Source: Magallana angulata
Taxonomy: Eukaryota; Mollusca; Bivalvia; Ostreida; Ostreidae
NCBI RefSeq assembly: GCF_025612915.1
Contig: NC_069117.1
Coordinates: 24,512,585 to 24,576,584 of the forward strand
Length of the DNA: 64,000 nucleotides
Reading direction: 5' to 3'
Shown: in pieces, positions 11,246-24,400 of the stretch
Layout: every line of letters starts with the position of its first letter
Numbering within the stretch: the stretch's first letter is position 1
The notes under the pieces: generated by a model
What the model saw: only the letters and a program-made list of their open reading frames with translations
Database searches by the model: none
What the model was told of the DNA's origin: nothing
Made by a program: the position numbers and the translations under genes

Positions 11246-11846
11246 GAAGGGGTATTCTGTTTTATCCCCGTATGTTTGTGTGTCCGTCTGTCAGTCAGTC
11301 TGTCTGTCCTAAACAACATTTTCTGTAGCATTTTTCTCAGCAACTATTCATCGCAAATGCTTGAAATTTTAAAACACTCTTAGTTCAAGCATGCCATACG
11401 TTGGGATATATTTTTGCACCAATCGGACTTTACCTTCCCGTTTAATGACACCTTTGTTTTAATTAAATATATAAATTTCAAACAAATTTTCGTCAAAGAT
11501 TACACAGCAACTATTCATCGCAGACATTTGAAATTTTAAGACACCCTTAGACATACATTAGGATTTATTTTTGTACCAATCAGACGTCAACTTTTTGATA
11601 AATGAAATGACGACTTTGTTTATTTTTAGAGTAAATTTTTAAACAAATTTTCGGCAAAGATTTCTCTGCAACTATTCATTGCAGATGCTTAATATTTTAA
11701 CATACTCTTTGTTTAGGCATGCCGTACGGTGGGGTTTTTTTTGTACAAATCCGACGTCAAAGTCCTGTTAAATGTCGACCTTTTGCTTTATTTTTTCACA
11801 TCAGAGCGGTGTATTACTAGTGAGCATTGGCTCACAGATATCTTGT
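11246..11846 (+). mobile_element. Short decayed repeat element with three internal units and a 3' hairpin
   Basis: It opens with GAAGGGGTATTCTGTTTTAT, then a TCTGTCAGTCAGTCTGTCTG microsatellite, then three diverged units of about 160 bp marked by CAGCAACTATTCATCGCA-like words near 11338, 11505 and 11665. It ends with the hairpin TGAGCATTGGCTCA followed by CAGATATCTTGTT. The layout of 5' microsatellite, internal tandem units and terminal hairpin plus CTTGTT parallels the Helentron-like copies, so it may be an older relative. The units are diverged, which suggests age. Confidence 0.45.
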
Positions 11847-12802
11847 TAGTACTAAATGTATGTAAGGCAAGTATCTTATTTATTGACATCAGAATTTTAA
11901 GAGAAACGGTAATTAAGATAGAGATGTTAGTGTTCATGTCATAATACGTTTTCTTATTCTATCTCTGTGCACTAATCAATACGCTTATTACTTTTTATGG
12001 TAACTTGTATGCGATTGATGATTTCAATTCTTCATACAGTTATAGCATTGAATAATTCGTCAATACCCAAAAATCCGTTAATTTAGGTCTGGTGACAATT
12101 ATTGTAATTAAATAATCCATTGTGAAATCCAATATTAAGAAATCTACTGTTTAATCTCTTTGTAGATTCACTTGTATCCGTAGAGAAAATGCTTCCGCAA
12201 TAAGAGTGGGTTCAATGGATATGGATTCTGACCAGTGCGGCGACGATTAATGGGTTGATGGGGGTGATTAATAAACAATTTAATGGTTTAAGCGTCCTGG
12301 TCACATAAATAATTTGTTTTTATGAACGTCACTTAAATTATATAATAAAATAAAATTTTGTTTGAAGTTTTTTTTAAACTTTCTTTTTATAGAGAAAATT
12401 TTTCTATAATATTGGTAAAAAAAAAAGTATTGCCTCTAAAGGAATCTAGCTAAAGACTAAGCAGGTTTTAAAGAGTGATTGAATTACCATGGCCAATATT
12501 GTTTAATAAGGGAATTGATTTCGCTTTGTGCTAGTCTTAAGAACTAATTTTTTCCTATCGATCAAAGGAAATTTAGTTTAGATTTTTTTAAATTTATCAA
12601 TTGGAAATTAAATAAATGATGATCTTAAACAAAACAAAATTGATGAATGGAGAAATTATTGGAAATCAGGCCTCAATTATTAATGTTATTGGTTCGTTAA
12701 ATAATGTCTTGATAGAATATTTACACACATGGCTCCATCATTTCATACATGGCAACGATCCCTTAGGACCACCCCTACATTAATTATCTTCAAACACGAT
12801 TT
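11847..12802. other. AT-rich upstream region of receptor gene A
   Basis: No coding sequence recognised. The stretch ends in the presumed 5' untranslated region of the receptor gene at 12803. Confidence 0.4.
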
Positions 12803-14047
12803 ATGGTAAATGAATCGTTCATTGGGATGTCGTTAGACGGATTTTCAGGTATGTCGCAGCAGCTCCTATTTCTCCTTTGTTTTTCTGTCGTGTGCTGCAC
12901 GAATACGGATGTTTCAACCCTTCTTGCAGACATTTTCGCAAATTACAATTCAAATATTCGACCAGGCTGCAATAGATCTTCGCCTCTTATTCTCAATGTA
13001 TCATTTTACTTTACCAGCATAAAAGATCTGGACGAATCAGAGAGTAAGTTTTCTATCAGTGGAGCGTTCGAATTTTTCTGGAATGACGACCGACTGAAGT
13101 GGAATACCAGTATGTACGGTGGAGATCTTTCTAGCATTGTTATTCCAAAACAAAAGTTATGGACTCCGTCTTTAATCACCATTAATTCATTTTCCGAGGC
13201 TGGGGAACTTGGCAAGGAAAGTTCTAGATTACGTTTAGCCAACACCGGGAATTTGCACTGGATTACTCCTGATCTGTACCAGACCACGTGTAATCTTGAC
13301 GTCACGTTCTATCCTTTCGACTCACAATCCTGTGTTCTACGTTTCTACTTGACGGCGTACAGGGCAAACGAGGTAAAATTATTTGAATTGAAAAATTCGA
13401 TGAATCAACAGGAATTTGAAGAGAATGGTATTTGGCAAGTAACAGACACCAAAGTGTATACAAAGGATAACTCCCTTGGTTGGCAGGAACTTCATTTACA
13501 GGTGAACATGAGGAGGAGACTTCAGTTTTACGTGTCCAGTTTGATAATGCCAGTTTGTATGATGTCGTTTTTACAACTGTTTGTATTTTTGATCCCCGTT
13601 GAATCAGGTGAGCGAGTTGGGTTTGCTGTAACCGTATTGCTAGCGATCGCCGTCTACTTGACTCTGGTCCAAGAAAAGCTTCCAGAGGCATCGGAACCGA
13701 ACGTTTCGTGCCTCAGTTACAAACTTTTGGTAGACTTTATGATCGGAATAATGATGGTGATAGCCGTAATTGCTGGACTTCAACTCTACCACCAAAATCA
13801 AGATAGAATCATACCAAATTATCTGCGATTTTTGCATAATTTAATGTTTCGTAAAAAGAGTCCAAAAATAAAGCCTGAACAAGTGGACGATGGTTGTGAG
13901 GAGAAGTCCGAAGACACGTCGGCGAAACAAATTTGTTGGATGGATATAAGTCGGGCTTTTGATAGAGCATGCCTTCTTGGATTTGGATTTTGTTTATTCA
14001 ATTGTAACATTGTATACATAATCGTTATAGTATCTATCTATACATAA
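12803..14047 (+). CDS. Nicotinic-receptor-like Cys-loop channel subunit A, 414 aa, intronless
   Basis: An extracellular ligand-binding domain is followed by four membrane helices. Key marks: the Cys-loop CNLDVTFYPFDSQSC (residues 163-177, exactly 13 residues between cysteines), a loop-B-like LHWITPD, M1 at about 242-262, M2 from SGERVGFAVTVLL (about 268-292) with the conserved GE before the pore, M3 at about 305-325, and M4 at the extreme C-terminus. The M3-M4 loop is short and charged. No vicinal CysCys occurs in the loop C region, so it is non-alpha-type. The upstream ATG at 12803 gives a long leader; the ATG at 12851 (MSQQLLFLLCFSVVCC) starts a better signal peptide and follows TTTTCAGGT, so a 3' splice site with a further 5' exon is possible. 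A sister gene lies 4.7 kb downstream. The product is likely a plasma-membrane subunit, probably of a cation channel given the GE motif; the ligand is unknown. Confidence 0.92.
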   Translation: MVNESFIGMSLDGFSGMSQQLLFLLCFSVVCCTNTDVSTLLADIFANYNSNIRPGCNRSSPLILNVSFYFTSIKDLDESESKFSISGAFEFFWNDDRLKWNTSMYGGDLSSIVIPKQKLWTPSLITINSFSEAGELGKESSRLRLANTGNLHWITPDLYQTTCNLDVTFYPFDSQSCVLRFYLTAYRANEVKLFELKNSMNQQEFEENGIWQVTDTKVYTKDNSLGWQELHLQVNMRRRLQFYVSSLIMPVCMMSFLQLFVFLIPVESGERVGFAVTVLLAIAVYLTLVQEKLPEASEPNVSCLSYKLLVDFMIGIMMVIAVIAGLQLYHQNQDRIIPNYLRFLHNLMFRKKSPKIKPEQVDDGCEEKSEDTSAKQICWMDISRAFDRACLLGFGFCLFNCNIVYIIVIVSIYT

Positions 14048-15189
14048 TTAAGTGGATGTCAATTGTAATTTTTTTAACGATATTTTAACTTGATAAATGT
14101 AGCATTGTCCACCTTGTTTCAAGACATATTTTTTCCGGTACAGTGTTGACTTACATTGTATTCAATTTGATTTACCGGTATATGAAGTAAAAAACAAGAA
14201 ACGCTTGTGATATATTGTATTTACCTGTAATTGTTTACAGTTATAAAAATATGAAATTATCAAATGTTTGTACTCAACAACTATTTTACTAATGCAATAG
14301 TTTGCTTTTATATTGCGTGTAGGGCGTTTAGCTTAAACTTGCTTAATTTTAAACGTACCTCTCTTGAAACATCTTCGCTGCATATAATAGCGATGTCAGC
14401 GCATTTAAGTATATTTAAAGTAACCTATTTTATAATTTCATCAAATCTAAAATAGATTTCACTGTCGTAATAACATCAGTAATGTTTATTGTGGCAAAAA
14501 GAAGAATTAACAGTGGGTTTTTTCCCATTATATGCCCTAATAATCAAAAGTTGCACGTTTAATACACGTGCATGAAAATACATATGAATGTGCGTAAAAA
14601 GTACGAAGTTGTTTACTTTTATTATGTTTTCAAAAGGGAATAATGACTTTAACAATAGGTTGTAATATAATATGTAGAAAAAAATAATTTTAAAAATGGC
14701 CAATACAGAGAAATATGCCACTGAAGAGAAGAATTGAGGTGCTAAGAAGTAAAAACAGATGGGTTTTGCTAGAAATGTATGTTGCTAAATTGCACTTCAT
14801 AAGATGCAATTTGAAAATTTTCTACGTCACCTCTGTGTCGCTGAACTGATAGAACTATGGAAGACCACAGAGCAAGTTGAAGGATTGCATATTCCACTAA
14901 ACGTTTTTACGGAATTCCGAACGAAAGTCTTGCCAGATAAGATGTCGATTCCAAAATTGTCTGACAGACAACAAACCTAATATCTACAAAAATGTCAAAC
15001 TGCCAATTCCATTATTAATCAGAGATTACTTATAAAATAGCATACTTTCATCTCTTCTTTTATAATAGGTTGATTTGATTGTAAGTGGTTTTTATTGCAA
15101 ATAATACATACTCATGGTTTTGACAACCGTTCCTATTAATACCTCAGAAACTCTCCTTGACTTTTGCATATTGTGTAGTTAAGACTGGG

Positions 15190-15283
<94 letters not shown>

Positions 15284-18200
15284 GCTTTTAATGTCAGCAA
15301 GGCGTCAGAGATCGAGCGACTCAATTTTGTTTTACTCTCTGTGTAACTTGGTATAGCGGAAGCTTCTACTTTCAAATTTATGATGTTCAGTTTTTTGTTT
15401 ACTTTTGCTATATTGTGCTGTATATAGAAACACTGGCAATTCGTATGTATATAAATGTTAAGACTGTCATACATACATTCTGAGTCTGTAATTAAAAAAA
15501 AAACACGTTATTTTTAAATCCTTGATGAATCTTTACTGAAACATTGTGCGAAAGTAAATATTCATTTGTTTACATCCTTTTATCAATGATAATTTTCCAA
15601 AGATTATAAATATATGTAATGTTTTTGTCATTGTCCATTAATTAATCAATGCTTTTCATTTTAAAAAATAATTTACCAGAAAAACAAGCATTCTAAGAGT
15701 ATTGCATAAGAAAAAATGTACCCTACTGGCACCCCTCCTCCCGTTTTTGAAACAATTATCGTTTTATGTGCTAAATAAAGAAAACTCGATTAAAGATTTC
15801 TTTTAAGGACAAGCCAGATCGATAATGAAAAAAGAGTCGTTTTGAATTACATGTAGTTTCTTCATCAACTATGGGTAAAGGACAGGGGCGTACAAGGCGT
15901 TGTATATCCCCCACTTGGAGCGATAAAGACTAACGATTGCCAGTTTCAGTTAAAATATTAATTTTTGGCTTGTAACTATTGTTATAGAATAATTGTCATG
16001 GTGTGAGTTATACATATGCTTTCATTCTGTAAACACGAGAGATATTGGTTTCCAAATTAAACTGCATAGCTTTTTATGCAAAAATCTTAATCATTTACTG
16101 TTCTAAATTGCAAATATTAGGTATGAATGGGTCTTGACTCCATCCTAAGAGTACTTTTATTCAAAGAATAAGTCTTTATTCATTTTATTATTGATTTATT
16201 AAAATGGAGTCTAGACCGTTAATGGGTCAAAATTCGTAGTTTTCACCAAAAACATTGCACTCTTATTAAATTATTAATAATTGTCAAACACTCAAAATTA
16301 TTCACCATACCAGTACTGTATAACCGTAGATCAGTGAGTTTGGTGGAGGGTGTTCGAATCGTAGCCACCGTTTTATTTTTAATAACTGTGGTTTTAAGTA
16401 AATCATTTTTTTAATTTTAGATTTTTTCGAAAAGAATATTCAATACGCTCTAGATACCGATAAAAAAAATACGTAATGTTCGGCTCTGTATTAGCAAGGT
16501 CGCACAAAAATAGCGCTAGCACAGATTTGAGATCATGATGTTGATGCGTAGAAAATAAACTAATAAAACAAATTTTAAAGAGATAAGTACAAATTATAAA
16601 ATGTATATTTGGCAATTTATCAGAGAATGGTGTTTTATATTATACATGTTATACACTTTCAAATGTGAAATTCTTTTTATATGTACCGAAGCCATTTCAA
16701 GATTTTGGGTGCGGGAGATTTGTCAGGCATTGTACGCTCTTGTCCTTTAGGTTCAATTAGGTCAATTAGGGTAAATAGACGCAACAGCATAGAACTTGTA
16801 ACCCAATCATGAATACAGTTGAACTCGATGAGTGATAATTGCTGTGTTAGATAAGGTTTGCACGATAAAGTCCCTTCTTCTCTTTTCCTAAATTCATAGT
16901 ATAAGAATCTAAATCTAACCTGATTTTAATAAAAATATTCCTAGTTTACTTGTAGGGCTTCACCGGTAGGGGACTAAACAGTAAAGCTATGGGCAGATGT
17001 CGTCAACTTGACTAAAAACGGCTGTGTCATTTTTACAAACAAAAAATAATCAAGTTATTTAAAGAAAGTAGTTATGCCTTTGAGTTGTATATATTCAATA
17101 TACTGTTTTTCGAATGAAAACTTTGACATGTTTAATTTTAATTTAATTTGTGTGGTTGTAAAATGAGGTTGCGCATGTTGTCAAAAATTCAAAGGCTTCC
17201 ACTTTGTAACTATGTCCTACGCAAATGTTATCTTTATACAATTTTTTGACAATGAAGTGGCTTGGCGATTGTTTTTATTGTGATTAAGCTGAGAATAATA
17301 TGTATTTCATCTGACAAGCTTTTTCGATCACCTTCGAGCTGGGAGCGAACGACAAGACCAATTTACTTGGGATTTTTTATTTTACTTAATACAATGTCTA
17401 TTAGCAAGTATGTCTGGCGTAGAAAGGGAAAAATAAAAAGACGAAGTATTTTGCGCAGTGACAAAAAATCCGTACAAATTAAATCTAGCTATTATGATCT
17501 GCAGTATTAGATGTTTTCGTATTAAAGATTAATTCTTCTTTCACAAAGGCGCTTTAATGCAAGAATATTCCTTAGGAAAATAAAATGCTTAATTGAATAT
17601 TTAGTTTCAATGCAGGCGTGTTTATTGACTGCACAAAAATAATTTCAATAAATATTTTTAAATATTTAATGTAGAAGTACGGTATCGTTTGTGTTAAGCT
17701 TTTTGCTAAGAACAGTTTTGGATGTTTTTCAACTCCTCTATGCGATCGGCTGCTGTGAATCTAATATGTTCAGTGAAAGTAGCCTGAGCACTCATTCGAA
17801 TAAATTTAAAATAAATTTACAAAATTAAAAGTTCTTAAATGTTGTTAAAAACAGAGTAATATTTATTTAAATCATCTGGTAAAAAAGTAACCTATGATGA
17901 ATAGAATGTGTATTCGCAGGCTTCAATAACAACAAGGATAATCAAAACTGAATCGGATAAAATTGATGACAAAGATAGTGTTAAAAATGAATTCTGTTGC
18001 TAAGTCCAGTGTTAAGGAGAATGTACGCAATTAATCACAATATATCCGTGTGTGTGAAAACAATCTATTCGGACCTTATGGAATCAGTCGGTAGTTACTT
18101 AATTTTTTTTAATATTTGGTTTTAAACCGACCAACATATAGACTGGACTACCTGCTACCTAACTTTTATGTGAATCTAGATACTTCTTTAGAAAACCTTC

Positions 18201-18802
18201 ATAGTTAACTGGAGGTGAATCAGCAACGCTCTAACATTGATCAAACAAGATCAATCAACTCGCTGAAGATTATTTGCACTTCGTTAATTTAACAAGCCAT
18301 TGGCATCGATGAGTGAAATAAGCAATTAGGAATGATATTAAAAAACTCTGACTATGTCAATAATTCAACTTTTAATTAAACAGGAAAGCGGCAATTGTTT
18401 AACTTCTTTTACAATACCCGTTCGGCTCAAGTTATCATGACTTGTGAAAATATGGGATTCCGTATTATCGATATCGATATCACCCTGCATATACATGTAA
18501 ATGTCATTAAGCCGAGTGTATTCTTAATTCATGTCCACTCTTTTTATATAAGGCTGAACTCGGCCAAATTTCTCTGGCTTGTCCATTAATCCCCTTTTCA
18601 GTGTTTAAATAAACTTAAACCAATGCCATTAGATGTTGACCTGATTCAATCTGTGAATGGGTACTATAGGAGCACTTAATTCGGCGCTCATTTAGAACGA
18701 TTATTATGTTTAAAAATATGCATTAGTCCTGTTTTATGAGTTCTATGTCAATGACGTGATTTTTGGTGTACAGCGGTTCCTTTTGCACAGTGTCTTTTCA
18801 TT
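14048..18802. other. Intergenic between the two receptor genes
   Basis: About 4.8 kb, AT-rich. Apart from a long CT array (15192-15281) I see no exon, RNA gene or element with recognisable ends. Open frames here are short and lack homology that I can recognise. Confidence 0.5.
15192..15281. repeat. (CT)n microsatellite, about 45 units
   Basis: An uninterrupted CT dinucleotide run of about 90 bases, likely to be polymorphic in length. Confidence 0.97.
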
Positions 18803-20068
18803 ATGTTCTTAGTCATGGACGTTATAACTGCCCTGTCGTTTTTATGTCTTTGGATACCGTGCCAGATGTACACCTTCACAAACGAACAGAACTTGCATAC
18901 GGCTTTGTTTCCGACCAGTTACGACCGTAATCTGCGACCAGGAGACGATAGATCTACACCACTTCAAGTGAACATAACGTTTTATTTCAAGAGCATCAAG
19001 GAGTTTGACGAATCCATCAGCAAATTTTCTATCACGGGGGCTCTAGGTGTCCACTGGCTAGATCACCGCCTAACCTGGACCCCCGCCTCGTACGGCGGAG
19101 ACCTGCAGACCACTTTAGTACCCCAGAAAAAAGTATGGATGCCATTTCTTGTCAACATGCTTATGTATGATCCTTTAGTAGAAGTTGGACATAGCGACAT
19201 GAATGTGAGACTTGACAGTAATGGCCACATTTCCTGGGTTGCACCAAACATATTCGAGAGCACATGTGACGCCGACCTCTCGTACTATCCTTTCGATCTC
19301 CAGACTTGTTCTTTGCGGTTTTATCTACCTGGATACCTACAGACGGAGGTCTTGTTAGTTCCCATTCGTTCGACAATGGCAACGTCAGAGTACTCTCAAA
19401 ATGCTCTTTGGGACGTAGTTGAGACTCAAATATACTCCGAAACAAATACCATGAACCTACAGGAGATTGTGATGTCCGTGAAAATGAAACGGCGATCTGT
19501 TTATTATATTTCTAGTTTGGTATTGCCTGTTGCATTACTTTCCTTCCTTCAACTGTTTGCCTTTTTGATGCCACCGTGTTGTGGTGAGCGTGTCGGGTTT
19601 GTGACGACAGTCCTTCTTGCCGTCGCTGTCTATCTGACACTCATTCAAGAAAAGCTCCCCGAGGGATCGGAACCCAGCGTGGCCTATCTCAGTTACAAAC
19701 TTCTGGGAGACTTCATGGTGGGAGTTGTTATGACTGTGGGAGTTATAATAGGACTGAGATTCTATAGCAGGGAAGACAACGTGGAAATTCCAAATTACTT
19801 GCAGAGGTTTCACAAAATGATTCTCGGTGGGAAATTTTGCTTGAAAAGAGAGAAGCGGAAAGTGGCATGGACCGACAGCAATGTTGCCATGAATAATAAA
19901 GTGGAGGATAAAGATACTTATGACGATGATAAAGACAACGAATCGAGTCCGTCCTTGACCTGGAAAGATATTGGCCAAGCTACTGACCGCTTCTGTGTGG
20001 TTATGTTTGGATTTATGCTGATCAATTGCAATCTTGTGTATATAATTGTCATATCTGTAATTCATTAG
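18803..20068 (+). CDS. Nicotinic-receptor-like Cys-loop channel subunit B, 421 aa, intronless
   Basis: This is a tandem paralog of the gene at 12803 with the same plan: a signal peptide (MDVITALSFLCLWIPCQM), an RPGDDRSTPLQVNITFYF N-terminal strand, loop-B-like HISWVAP, Cys-loop CDADLSYYPFDLQTC (residues 155-169), M1 beginning near 233, M2 after CCGERVGFVTTVLL, M3, an acidic M3-M4 loop (DKDTYDDDKDNESS) and a terminal M4. QEKLPE after M2 and LSYKLL before M3 are shared with subunit A. No vicinal CysCys pair is present in loop C. Two adjacent cysteines just before the pore motif (PPCCGER) replace the PVESGER of subunit A, which could alter the cytoplasmic mouth of the pore. Two ATGs, at 18803 and 18815, both suit the signal peptide. 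Lack of introns suggests a retroposed ancestor followed by local duplication. Confidence 0.92.
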   Translation: MFLVMDVITALSFLCLWIPCQMYTFTNEQNLHTALFPTSYDRNLRPGDDRSTPLQVNITFYFKSIKEFDESISKFSITGALGVHWLDHRLTWTPASYGGDLQTTLVPQKKVWMPFLVNMLMYDPLVEVGHSDMNVRLDSNGHISWVAPNIFESTCDADLSYYPFDLQTCSLRFYLPGYLQTEVLLVPIRSTMATSEYSQNALWDVVETQIYSETNTMNLQEIVMSVKMKRRSVYYISSLVLPVALLSFLQLFAFLMPPCCGERVGFVTTVLLAVAVYLTLIQEKLPEGSEPSVAYLSYKLLGDFMVGVVMTVGVIIGLRFYSREDNVEIPNYLQRFHKMILGGKFCLKREKRKVAWTDSNVAMNNKVEDKDTYDDDKDNESSPSLTWKDIGQATDRFCVVMFGFMLINCNLVYIIVISVIH

Positions 20069-20961
20069 AAATCGAAACTATATATTCTAATTTAGAATAT
20101 ATAATCCCTGGACTACATGGAGATTCAGACAATTGAATTATATAAGAATTTCGGGAAACCATACGATTTCGTCAATTATCAGGAATTTAAGATCAATACA
20201 CATTTTAAAGCTCATTTTTTAAGCAGCTGTAAGGTTTTAAATCAAATGAAGGCCTTGATGAAAAAAGAATAATCACCATATATTTTTTGCTATCAAAAAC
20301 GGACGTATTTTATTTGGAACAAAATGGCTTCGTTTTAAATTACAAAGGAGAATTAGATTGCAGTTAAGTTGCTATAATACAGAACACTCAAAATTTGAAG
20401 AGTCATTTGCCTATAAAAGTGTATTGCAGAAAGTCGTGCCATTAGTTAAAAAAGTTTAAGACTTTAAAAGAGGGTTTTTGTATTGTGTGAAACGGATTTT
20501 GTTTGCTATTCAGATTATTCATCATTACATTGACTGCTTCTAAAATCATTGAAAAATTTTATTACCGTGAATGGGGAAACTTTATGCTCATGTCAACGAA
20601 ATCGAAACTTTCTTTTCTTTTCAATGACAGGGTATCTTAAACATGTATTGAAATACAACGTGAAAGCTTAGAAATTGACAATGAAGTTGTTTTCAACTTG
20701 ATGTTTTATTTTAACGTTCAGGATTATTTTCCCGAAGGCTGAGTAGACCCCAAAGACCATTAACGTGTAATGAGGAAGACAATAAAGAACAATCTGGAAA
20801 ATTGTTTTGATAACTCTTGTATGTACCTTTAGATTGTAAGATACATAATTTTATATTGTCGGACTTTTTTAAATGTATCATATTGTTGCCAATGGTTTTG
20901 TGATGAATCGGAAATAGGAGGTTATCCACTCAAAATGCTATTATCAATATCAAAAATACAA
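20069..20961. other. Intergenic, no gene seen
   Basis: AT-rich sequence downstream of receptor gene B, presumably including its 3' untranslated region. No feature with recognisable ends. Confidence 0.4.
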
Positions 20962-21494
<533 letters not shown>

Positions 21495-21498
<4 letters not shown>

Positions 21499-24400
21499 AC
21501 TTTTTAAACGAAATTACTATTTTGGTTGTGAAAATTGACTAATGTTGAATTATTTAATTTGTATCTTAAAGTTTGTTAAAGCTTATCAATGAGGTAAGTA
21601 ATCCATGGTCATATAACTCATACGATATGATGTTTATTGCACAGCATTAAAAAAATATGGAACATTTTGAATGACTATTTACTGATTACTACTGCAATAT
21701 ACCTAAAAGCTCAAAATCATTTTTAATATGACTGATGTGGATAATTTGGAAAACTAAGTTTTTGGAAAATGTTTAACCATGGACATCTAGAAATGTTTTG
21801 TGGAATACATGTGTATAATTCATGTTATCAACAGTCTTCTGAATCGAAGTACTAGTATTGTACATTCACAATGAAATGAAGCGCATTTTTTCAATATGTA
21901 CTGTATTTATAATCAATGAATTTCACTACTTTTTGAACTACAATGCACACTGTGTTCAATGCCGAAAGATTTCATTTATTAGTTGTACTATGTGCTCAAC
22001 CAAATTCTATTTAATAAAAAAAATGTTGCGATGACAACGTATACTGCTTCTATTTTCTTTCTACAAAAACCATACTGATTATCTATCCAGTCAAATTACA
22101 TTTGCTCTCGTTGTTAGGTTCAAGATGATTATGTTACGTATACGTTAAATATTGGTTTCCGAGTTTGAATAAAATCAAATTGTTTATAAATGTCCCAGAT
22201 ATACACGTATTCTCATCAGGTCAGTGTCTGATTGGTTGTACCAGAGCAAGACCATGCAGCTCAGGGTCCCTTCAAACTAATACAACTCTGTCATTAATCC
22301 AAAAACAAATAATCGGATAGAGAGAAATGTGTTAAAGGATTAAAAAATAACTGTGAAGTCTTGAGTTTGTTAAGTATTCGGTTCCTTAACTTGCAGAAAG
22401 GAGAATTTTGACACCAGTGTGTAAATTTTGTGACATAGAAATCACTTCAGCAATAGCTGATAAAGGAGATATATCGCATTTCCATTAGTAAGCCGTCGAG
22501 AAAAAGTTTCTTTTCGGTCACATATAATCTTAATAAATGTAATGGAACAAGATCTAGAGGTCAACAAGAAAACTTCCAAAGACAACACCTTTTTCGGAAA
22601 CTATTTAATATACTTGACTGTATGCGCCACTGTTAATTAAAGGTCAACACCATTAACCACTTGAACATCCTGAACTACACTAGAAGCTCTAATCCTGGTT
22701 TCATAATGAATTTTAGGAAGGCCATATTTTTATTAGTTTTTTTCAACCCTTTTTACTAATAAAGAAAATTGGTCGGTAGGTCGAAATTAAAAAAAAAATG
22801 AATACATATTTTGCACAAATATATAAATATGAATAAATAATACCACCACATTTTGGAAATTAAAAAAATTAATACATGTTTTGCACATATTTATTAATAT
22901 AAATAAATAATACCACGACATTCTCTCATCCCACATTAAAAAAAACTGTTAAATTTTTTTTTTTAGTGAATATTATGGTTTTCGTGAATTTATTCACCCG
23001 ACTCAACACAGGAAACTATAATTTTTTCTCAAATTTCTTAATAAATCGTGTCGGTGAGTCTTGTAAAACTCTTGAAAATTTGCCAATCGTAACTACCTAC
23101 TTAATTTATTTGCTCCACTTAATGGGATTAGAAAAGATGATTTTCAAAGATTGCACTATGCATCAATATTTGAAGTTTTTATTCAACGGTAGATGACGAC
23201 CGAAAACGTACAGGTATAGCATTAGTTTATACCTGAAGATTAAATTAATTCTTTTACGACTCTTTTTGTTTATTAACTGGTTTAAGAGGCTTGTCCGTTA
23301 TTCGTTTCTTTCATTCACCGACATTTGGCAAGTTCTATGAGGTCACGGGTAATTTAGTAATAATTTCGTGTTATGAAATTATTTAAATTTAAATTTTAAA
23401 TAATGCATTAAACATAATAATCATGTTACGACATCTATTTTTGGATACAATTTTAAATGATTATGCAATTTTAAAGATCTTTTAACCACTTTTTTTTATT
23501 TCCCGTTCACAAACACTTCTTTAAACTTTTACATTGCTTCATTCTTATTTCACGATTCTTAAAAAAAATAATATTAATATCCAAAGGTTTATATAGCATA
23601 TTTATCATGATTTATCATTTGAAGATCGTCGATGTCGTTTCCCCATTCTTTTGTACACGACTCGGAAAAAAATACAAGCGGTTTGAATAACTCCGCCCAA
23701 ATACGTGACGTGGTTCTATTTCATGTCTATCAACACCAAAGGACACACCAGATTGAGATATTGAATGAAGGACGATGAAATAAAAAGATATCCATTAAAT
23801 CCTATCAAAATCATCGTTAACGCAAAAAGGAGATGAATAATAGACAATAATTGTATAGTCTCGTTCAAATAAGAATAAAAATATATAGATCTATATTAGT
23901 AATTCACTTTGCAGGAAACGTTTATCTGAGCATCACTCGCATTAACTCCTATTTGCACCCAAATCAATATACTTTTTAGTCCAGATGTACAATACAATGC
24001 AGAAGTAAGAACATTATAGCTCTTTGGACCTAATAGGATTGAAATCTACACGCCCTGTTTATCGACTATAGTCTGTCCCAAGTTATTGCTTCCATCAATT
24101 TTTGATGGTTTTTAATAAAAATACACATACCTGTGAAAGAAATACAATTGAAATCGATGAAAGGAAATATATCCAAGATATCTTTATTGGAAAGATGTAA
24201 ATATAAACAATAAAATACTTTCTTTGATGATTAATGCGGGTTATGAAGGTAGCGATCATTGCAATACATAACCCTCCAACGCATGTTCTGTGTTAGTGGG
24301 TTTTGTATTTTTCTGCAATGTCGCCACTGTCATATCCTGCATGAATGAACAAAGAAAGCATTTTGTTGTTTAAATAATAGTCAATATGAATTCTATATAA

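Noticed and set aside
16320-16375. GTGTTCGAATCG, resembling a tRNA B box, near a possible A-box-like word
   Set aside because: No cloverleaf can be drawn and the spacing is wrong; at most a relic of a SINE head.
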